DNA of 10,080 nucleotides from NCBI GenBank assembly GCA_027066965.1, contig JAMOMT010000116.1, positions 1-10,080 of the forward strand, written 5' to 3'. The notes beneath the pieces were generated by a model. That model saw nothing but the letters and a program-made list of their open reading frames with translations, was not told the origin of the DNA and made no database searches. A program made the position numbers and the translations under genes. The DNA comes from Archaeoglobaceae archaeon (lineage in GTDB: Archaea > Halobacteriota > Archaeoglobi > Archaeoglobales > Archaeoglobaceae). Shown piece by piece: positions 6,941 to 10,080 of this stretch (positions are counted from its first letter, which is position 1; every line of letters starts with the position of its first letter).

Positions 6941-6980
6941 TTTATTTAATTTTTTGATAGTTTGAATCAAAATATACAAA
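6935..6980. terminator. AT-rich convergent terminator region between fwdC and the VWA gene
   Basis: The 40-bp gap between the two converging genes is almost pure A+T. On the plus strand, TTTATTTAATTTTTTG (6941-6956) follows the fwdC stop. On the minus strand, the sequence read after the VWA stop includes TTTGTATATTTTGATT. Both are suitable T-tract terminators for archaeal RNA polymerase. No stable hairpin is apparent. Confidence 0.5.
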
Positions 6981-8294
6981 TCAAGAAAACTCGACAAGTT
7001 TCAAAAGTCTCTCTCCTCCCCTAACAGTCAGTTCGGCCTTGACATAGTGGTCGCTTATCGCTTTTAACGTTTCGTTGTGTCCCTGTATCATAACCGATAT
7101 CAGATTTGCTCTCACCTTTCTGAGTTCCTTCGAGAGGTCCTCTACAACATCCTCTCCGTCGGTTATGATGACAATCGTGTTCGTGTACTCGGAAAACTTC
7201 TCCTCGAGGTCGTCTATTGCAGTTGCTATCGCATTTGTTATGTCCGTCCCCCCATTCGACTGAACCTTGAGTATTGCATCGACTATCTCCCTTGCCTCGC
7301 TTATCGGCTTCTGAGGGTGAACCTTGGTGTCGAAGAAACGCAAGAAGTACTTCCTCTTTTTAGCCTTCGACATCCTGTATATGGCCATGGCAACGCTCCT
7401 TGCCCACACAGTTTTTTCTCCAACCATAGAGCCTGACTTGTCTATAAGCACGTAGTAAGCACCTTCGCTCACTTTCAGCTTCTCCCTCGCGAGAAAACCG
7501 TCGAAAGCAAGCTTCTTCGTGAAGAGCACATCAGGCAGAGCAAGTTCTCTTGGTAGAGCTCTCTCCACCTGCTTCGTCAGCATGTAGCCGGATAACTCGT
7601 CTCCAGTCTTCCCCTTCACCTTCGCTATCCTCGTCGCCTTCGGCACAAAGTCCATCATCCTCTTCGACATCCTGACTATGTGCTTTAGCTCCTCCACGAA
7701 CATCATCTGCTTCGCAAGATTCAGAATCTTCTGGAAAGTTCCCGCCTCCCTCCCTGCACTCTTTCCACCCATCAACTCCCTTATCTCTTCCGCATTCTTC
7801 GTAACGCTTTCGGCTTCCTCAACTGCCCCCTCAAGTAGCTCGTCTATCTCTATATCGGCTGCTATTCCTGAAAAACCCGAATTGCCACCAGGAATTCCTG
7901 CGGTTTTCCCAAAGCTATTACCGGAGTTTAGGTCGAGAATTCCCCTTATCCTCCCCACTATGTACTTAGTAAGGGCGATACTGTAAACAAGGCTTAACTC
8001 GTCGTCAAGAGTTGTTAGCGTCTTGAGTGTCTGGTACCTCTCTCCATCCATGTACTCCTCGCAAAACTGCCTCGCCTGCTCAAGCAACTCGTCCTCGTTC
8101 CTGCTCCTGAGGAAGGGGTAAAGGGAGTAGTGCATAAAGTAAGCGTCAGTGGAGATTATTCTGACGTGCTCGAACTTCTCGTATATTTCCTGCATGTCTG
8201 GCGGTAGATAGGACCCTATCCTCTGAGAAATGAGAGAGTAAACGAAATCCCTCGTCGTGACGTTTATCAGGTTGTTTCTAAGCTTCCCGTGCAT
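6981..8294 (-). CDS. VWA-domain protein, ViaA-like (COG2425), partner of the MoxR ATPase
   Basis: A 437-residue soluble protein with a C-terminal von Willebrand factor A domain (about residues 278-437). The metal-ion-dependent adhesion site is intact: D285-K-S287-G-S289 (DxSxS), Thr350 in NGGTD, and Asp379 in ITDGED. The N-terminal 270 residues are mainly helical, with a Gly/Ser-rich linker around 122-145 (LDLNSGNSFGKTAGIPGGNSG) and an acidic helix after it. This layout matches the ViaA/CoxE-like proteins that act with MoxR AAA+ ATPases. The ATG is the first start after an in-frame TAG two codons upstream. The gene lies 42 bp downstream of the ATPase gene on the same strand, so co-transcription is likely, although a weak ATTAAAT element in the gap could give it its own promoter. 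No signal peptide or membrane span is seen. The client protein is unknown. Confidence 0.88.
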   Translation of the reverse strand: MHGKLRNNLINVTTRDFVYSLISQRIGSYLPPDMQEIYEKFEHVRIISTDAYFMHYSLYPFLRSRNEDELLEQARQFCEEYMDGERYQTLKTLTTLDDELSLVYSIALTKYIVGRIRGILDLNSGNSFGKTAGIPGGNSGFSGIAADIEIDELLEGAVEEAESVTKNAEEIRELMGGKSAGREAGTFQKILNLAKQMMFVEELKHIVRMSKRMMDFVPKATRIAKVKGKTGDELSGYMLTKQVERALPRELALPDVLFTKKLAFDGFLAREKLKVSEGAYYVLIDKSGSMVGEKTVWARSVAMAIYRMSKAKKRKYFLRFFDTKVHPQKPISEAREIVDAILKVQSNGGTDITNAIATAIDDLEEKFSEYTNTIVIITDGEDVVEDLSKELRKVRANLISVMIQGHNETLKAISDHYVKAELTVRGGERLLKLVEFS

Positions 8295-8323
8295 GTTTTT
8301 CTACGACTAGTTACTTCTGCTGA

Positions 8324-8336
8324 AAAATTTAATGAA
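8324..8336 (-). promoter_or_regulatory. Weak candidate internal promoter ahead of the VWA gene
   Basis: Read on the minus strand, CATTAAATT (8326-8334) is TATA-like, and its centre is about 36 bp before the VWA start codon, allowing a leader of about 11 nt. There is no clear BRE or Shine-Dalgarno sequence. It may simply be AT-rich spacer overlapping the 3' end of the ATPase gene region. Confidence 0.25.
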
Positions 8337-9476
8337 TTAACCTCCAAATATCTCCGCCTTCTTCCTCTCAAGTATGTCCTTCGCCTTGAATATCGAGCCC
8401 TTCAGCTGCCTTATATAGGGGATTAGCCTCGGGTTCTGAGGCATCTCCTCCAGCATCTCGCTCGCCCTGTTGCAGATTGAGGAGAGCATCTTGAGCTCGT
8501 CAACGCCCCCACTCCTACTCAGTTTTATCGCGTTTTGGAGCTCTGAGTTTACTGTCTGTATCTTCTGTATGTGCTTGTAGTAACTACTTAAGCCGAGCTC
8601 GAATATCACCTGATCTACTTTCCTAATGTCCTCTTCCTCGTGAACAGCGACAAGCTTCAAAGCTTCAGCAAGACTATCTGGAGAGATCTCCTTCTCCCCG
8701 TAAATGACTGATATCGCACTCGCAACCTTCAACAGCTTTATCTTCCTCCTGTCCGATATCCTAACCCCTTTCTGCTTCAGAGAGGCGAGGGCGTCAAGGT
8801 AAACCTGCATAAGGTTGCTTTCAGGCATTCTCCTGAACCTCTCCATGACAAGCTTTTGCACTTCCCTTATCTCCTCCACACTTATCACCGGGCTCAGTCT
8901 GAGCTCCTCGAGCTTTATTCCCCTATCTATCAGCTCGCTCCACGCATCCTCGCTAACGCTCCTAACGAAGCACCTTATAGTAAGCCTGTCGTAGAAAGCC
9001 GCATCTTCTACATCGCTGCTTATCTCGTTGCTCGCAGTGTACATGGCAAGCATCGGCAGCTCCCGATAACCTTCATCATCCCTGAACCTCCTGTTCAGAA
9101 TTATGTCTAGGAGAATGTTCCTTATAGCCGAGGAAGCCTTGAATATCTCATCAAGGAAAACAATCTCGGCCTCTGGCAATCTACCTTCAGTCCTTCTAAC
9201 GTACCTTCCCTCTCTCAAGGCGTTTATGTCTAAAGGCCCGAGTATTTCATCTGGCTCAGTGAACCTTGTTAAGAGGTAATAGAAGTACCTCGCATCTATC
9301 AGCTCGGACATCTTCTCTATCAGAATGGTCTTGGCAGTTCCAGCCTCACCTACAAGAATTACGGGTTCTCCAGCGAGTAATCCCGAAAGTATAGCGGTTA
9401 TTTCCGCCTCCCTCTGAACGAACAGATCTGCGAGCTTGATTTTGAGTTCGGAAAGTTTCTGGACGGTTTCGCTCAT
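8337..9476 (-). CDS. MoxR-family AAA+ ATPase, RavA-like
   Basis: A 379-residue cytosolic AAA+ ATPase of the MoxR group. Walker A is GEAGTAKT (residues 43-50), Walker B is IVFLDE (105-110), the sensor-1 Asn is in TASNEIS (N150), Arg finger candidates are in FYDRLTIR (R164/R168), and sensor-2 type arginines are at VRISDRRK (R243/R244). The LLTRFTEPDEILGPLD segment (69-83) is the characteristic MoxR insert region. The C-terminal approximately 80 residues are helical and coiled-coil prone. It is shorter than bacterial RavA, lacking its extra C-terminal insert. Together with the downstream VWA protein it forms the common MoxR-VWA chaperone couple, which in other systems assembles or remodels metalloenzymes or protein complexes. 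The ATG follows an in-frame TAG one codon upstream, so it is the earliest ATG. The TATA box about 26 bp before it indicates a leaderless or nearly leaderless transcript. Confidence 0.92.
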   Translation of the reverse strand: MSETVQKLSELKIKLADLFVQREAEITAILSGLLAGEPVILVGEAGTAKTILIEKMSELIDARYFYYLLTRFTEPDEILGPLDINALREGRYVRRTEGRLPEAEIVFLDEIFKASSAIRNILLDIILNRRFRDDEGYRELPMLAMYTASNEISSDVEDAAFYDRLTIRCFVRSVSEDAWSELIDRGIKLEELRLSPVISVEEIREVQKLVMERFRRMPESNLMQVYLDALASLKQKGVRISDRRKIKLLKVASAISVIYGEKEISPDSLAEALKLVAVHEEEDIRKVDQVIFELGLSSYYKHIQKIQTVNSELQNAIKLSRSGGVDELKMLSSICNRASEMLEEMPQNPRLIPYIRQLKGSIFKAKDILERKKAEIFGG

Positions 9477-9497
9477 CGTCTAACGTTAAAGCGACCA

Positions 9498-9512
9498 TTA
9501 AATTAACTTTTC
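9498..9512 (-). promoter_or_regulatory. Promoter of the moxR-VWA operon
   Basis: On the minus strand the sequence reads GAAAAG (BRE, 9512-9507), then TTAATTTAA (TATA, 9506-9498). The TATA centre at 9502 is 26 bp from the A of the start codon at 9476, so transcription should begin at or next to the ATG. A TAACGTTA palindrome (9481-9488) lies between TATA and the start codon. The BRE touches the 15-bp palindrome at 9512-9526. Confidence 0.65.
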
Positions 9513-9526
9513 TGGATTTTATCCAG
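9512..9526. promoter_or_regulatory. Perfect 6-3-6 palindrome CTGGAT-TTT-ATCCAG, candidate operator of moxR
   Basis: A 15-bp exact dyad immediately upstream of, and sharing one base with, the BRE of the moxR promoter. A bound dimer would block or recruit TFB/TBP. The symmetry is seen directly; the regulatory role is inferred. Confidence 0.5.
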
Positions 9527-9535
9527 TCCTTTCTG

Positions 9536-9550
9536 ACTTAATTTTTAAGT
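9536..9550. promoter_or_regulatory. Second 6-3-6 palindrome ACTTAA-TTT-TTAAGT
   Basis: Another exact 15-bp dyad with the same TTT centre, its centre 24 bp from that of the first. The two are bridged by AGTC (9525-9528) and GACT (9535-9538), which can also pair. Being A/T-rich, it is weaker evidence alone, but the phasing with the first palindrome is suggestive. Confidence 0.35.
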
Positions 9551-9765
9551 ATCAATCGTTTTAATTTTCAAGCAACAAGTTCGACTCTCAAAGTGCACAG
9601 AGTAAACATTTCGCAACTTTCGTTGAGAAAATCTGGAAATCTATCACACAATTCAGCTCCAGATAAAGAAAATGTATCCGGGAGTCTCCAAAACCTGACT
9701 GACCAATTAGACAAAATTTTAATAATTTGTAAAGGTTAGCGAGGTTAGTGTAATTTTAATTTGCC

Positions 9766-9790
9766 GGATGTTCCAAATTCGTCAACATCC
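9766..9790. repeat. 7-bp inverted repeat GGATGTT-N11-AACATCC
   Basis: An exact inverted repeat, with arms at 9766-9772 and 9784-9790, located about 12 bp upstream of the BRE/TATA at 9802-9816. It could be an activator or repressor site for that promoter, or a small hairpin. Confidence 0.45.
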
Positions 9791-9801
9791 TACCAAAATA
9801 T

Positions 9802-9816
9802 GGAAAATTTAATATA
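9802..9816 (+). promoter_or_regulatory. Strong promoter-like BRE/TATA without a following long ORF
   Basis: GGAAAA (9802-9807) directly followed by TTTAATATA (9808-9816) is the closest BRE+TATA match in the window. Transcription would start near 9838. Only very short frames follow (8 codons from 9846, 13 codons from 9850). The transcript is therefore either a non-coding RNA or a long leader of about 140 nt into the gene starting at 9977/9986, which also seems to have a proximal promoter. Confidence 0.5.
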
Positions 9817-9897
9817 CTCAATTTTAACAAAACCTGAACCTGCACATGTATGTGGATCGAGGTGTTTGTTAATAGATCTGAGCAAGGTTAATTATTG

Positions 9898-9913
9898 CTA
9901 TCACACGTGGTAG
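9898..9913. promoter_or_regulatory. Operator-like palindrome CTAnCACnnGTGnTAG
   Basis: CTATCACACGTGGTAG has fully matching half-sites (CTA-n-CAC / GTG-n-TAG, 12 of 16 bases symmetric) and ends about 40 bp before the TATA box of the partial gene at the window end. The size fits a dimeric helix-turn-helix protein. Autoregulation by the downstream gene product is possible but only inferred. Confidence 0.4.
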
Positions 9914-9950
9914 ACGTTTTCATCATTTCCAGCTGCTGACTAACAATAGA

Positions 9951-9969
9951 AAAGTTTATTAGTAACTAA
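9951..9969 (+). promoter_or_regulatory. Promoter and overlapping dyad of the 3'-end gene
   Basis: AAAGTTTATTA (9951-9961) is a TATA-like element centred near 9958, predicting a start around 9984. Its last bases overlap the exact dyad TTAGT-A-ACTAA (9959-9969). ACTAAC occurs at 9939-9944 and again at 9965-9970, flanking the TATA at a 26-bp spacing. The overlap of dyad and TATA suggests repression, inferred from position only. Confidence 0.5.
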
Positions 9970-9985
9970 CGTAGAAATGGAAGGT

Positions 9986-10080
9986 ATGAGCAAAGTAGTA
10001 CATGTAATGCCGGTTGGTGTAAATAAGGAAAGGTTACTCGAGAGTATCAGGAAGAGCGGGTACCCGATACAGAAGGTGTA
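9986..10080 (+). CDS. N-terminus of a probable HFX_2341/DUF6293-type (CARF-like) regulator, cut by the window end
   Basis: Only the first 31 complete codons are present: MSKVVHVMPVGVNKERLLESIRKSGYPIQKV. The pattern of a hydrophobic beta-strand running into H-V-M-P-V-G, then a helix of the type x-E-R-x-x-x-x-I-x-x-x-G and a second strand, resembles the start of archaeal HFX_2341-family proteins. These carry a CARF-like Rossmann domain followed by a winged helix and are taken to be nucleotide-responsive regulators. An in-frame ATG at 9977 would add three residues (MEG). I prefer 9986 because the TATA element (9954-9961) predicts transcription starting near 9984 and no ribosome binding site with proper spacing exists, so the message would be leaderless. 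The family call rests on about 30 residues and is tentative. Codon use (AGG, ATA, GTA) matches the other genes. Confidence 0.5.
   Translation, partial: MSKVVHVMPVGVNKERLLESIRKSGYPIQKV

Larger units (their letters stand above)
9477..9976. other. 500-bp divergent intergenic region without a recognisable gene
   Basis: No convincing protein-coding frame, tRNA, CRISPR repeat or C/D-box RNA is visible here. It is AT-rich and holds the moxR promoter with palindromes (9481-9550), a direct repeat AGGTTAG at 9733-9739 and 9742-9748, a 7-bp inverted repeat (GGATGTT 9766-9772 with AACATCC 9784-9790), a strong promoter-like BRE/TATA at 9802-9816 with no ORF behind it, and the operator-like dyads and TATA of the plus-strand gene at the window end. 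The stretch 9551-9730 shows nothing I can name apart from short imperfect dyads. Confidence 0.7.

Noticed and set aside
7678..7986. Plus-strand 102-codon frame opposite the VWA gene
   Set aside because: Antisense shadow of a gene with an intact MIDAS motif; no promoter or ribosome binding site and a low-complexity Ser/Pro-rich translation.
9600..9720. Search for a CRISPR leader or repeats near the CARF-like gene
   Set aside because: No regularly spaced repeat of 20 nt or more is present in the intergenic region; only short isolated dyads are seen.
9846..9891. Tiny frames of 8 and 13 codons behind the 9802-9816 promoter
   Set aside because: Too short and without a ribosome binding site or any attenuator-like residue run. 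Not supportable as genes, only mentioned as part of a possible leader.
9918..9928. C-box-like ATGATGA on the minus strand (TCATCAT on plus), possible C/D-box sRNA
   Set aside because: No CTGA D box follows at a suitable distance on the minus strand, so the guide RNA structure is incomplete.

Overview
The window looks like chromosomal DNA from a thermophilic euryarchaeon. Archaeoglobales is the best guess. This rests on a four-gene formylmethanofuran dehydrogenase cluster in the order fwdD-fwdB-fwdA-fwdC, arginine codons dominated by AGA/AGG, isoleucine often ATA, archaeal TATA/BRE promoters, several apparently leaderless starts and AT-rich spacers. No insertion sequence, rRNA, tRNA or CRISPR array is visible. 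The species is inferred, not shown.

Layout. 1-325 holds the 3' end of an unrecognised helical protein (+). 485-1687 is a multi-spanning TctA-like (DUF112/COG1784) membrane protein (+), and 1738-2640 is a UPF0282 metallo-beta-lactamase-fold hydrolase (+). A 232-bp regulatory spacer carrying two dyads precedes the tight fwdDBAC operon at 2873-6940 (+). A 40-bp AT-rich spacer then separates it from a convergent minus-strand pair: a MoxR/RavA-type AAA+ ATPase (9476-8337) followed by a ViaA-like VWA-domain protein (8294-6981). A 500-bp divergent intergenic region follows, with no convincing ORF but several perfect or near-perfect palindromes and at least three promoter-like sites. The window ends in the N-terminus of a plus-strand protein at about 9977/9986 that resembles the HFX_2341/DUF6293 (CARF-like regulator) family.

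How the genes work together. FwdB and FwdD form the tungsto/molybdopterin formate dehydrogenase part. FwdA is the binuclear-zinc amidohydrolase that interconverts formate and formyl-methanofuran. FwdC is the beta-helical scaffold. Together they carry the methanofuran-linked step of the C1 branch of the Wood-Ljungdahl pathway, probably run oxidatively if the host is a sulfate- or metal-respiring archaeon. The electron-carrying polyferredoxin-type subunits and fwdE are not here. The MoxR-VWA pair is a typical ATPase chaperone couple; a role in maturing a metalloenzyme is plausible, but its client is not shown by the sequence.

The protein-coding content is mostly ordinary for this lineage. What is least explained is the non-coding DNA: stacked 6-3-6 palindromes upstream of moxR, a strong promoter with no ORF near 9802-9816, dyads around the promoter of the 3' partial gene, and a 10-bp inverted repeat with a 38-nt spacer upstream of fwdD.
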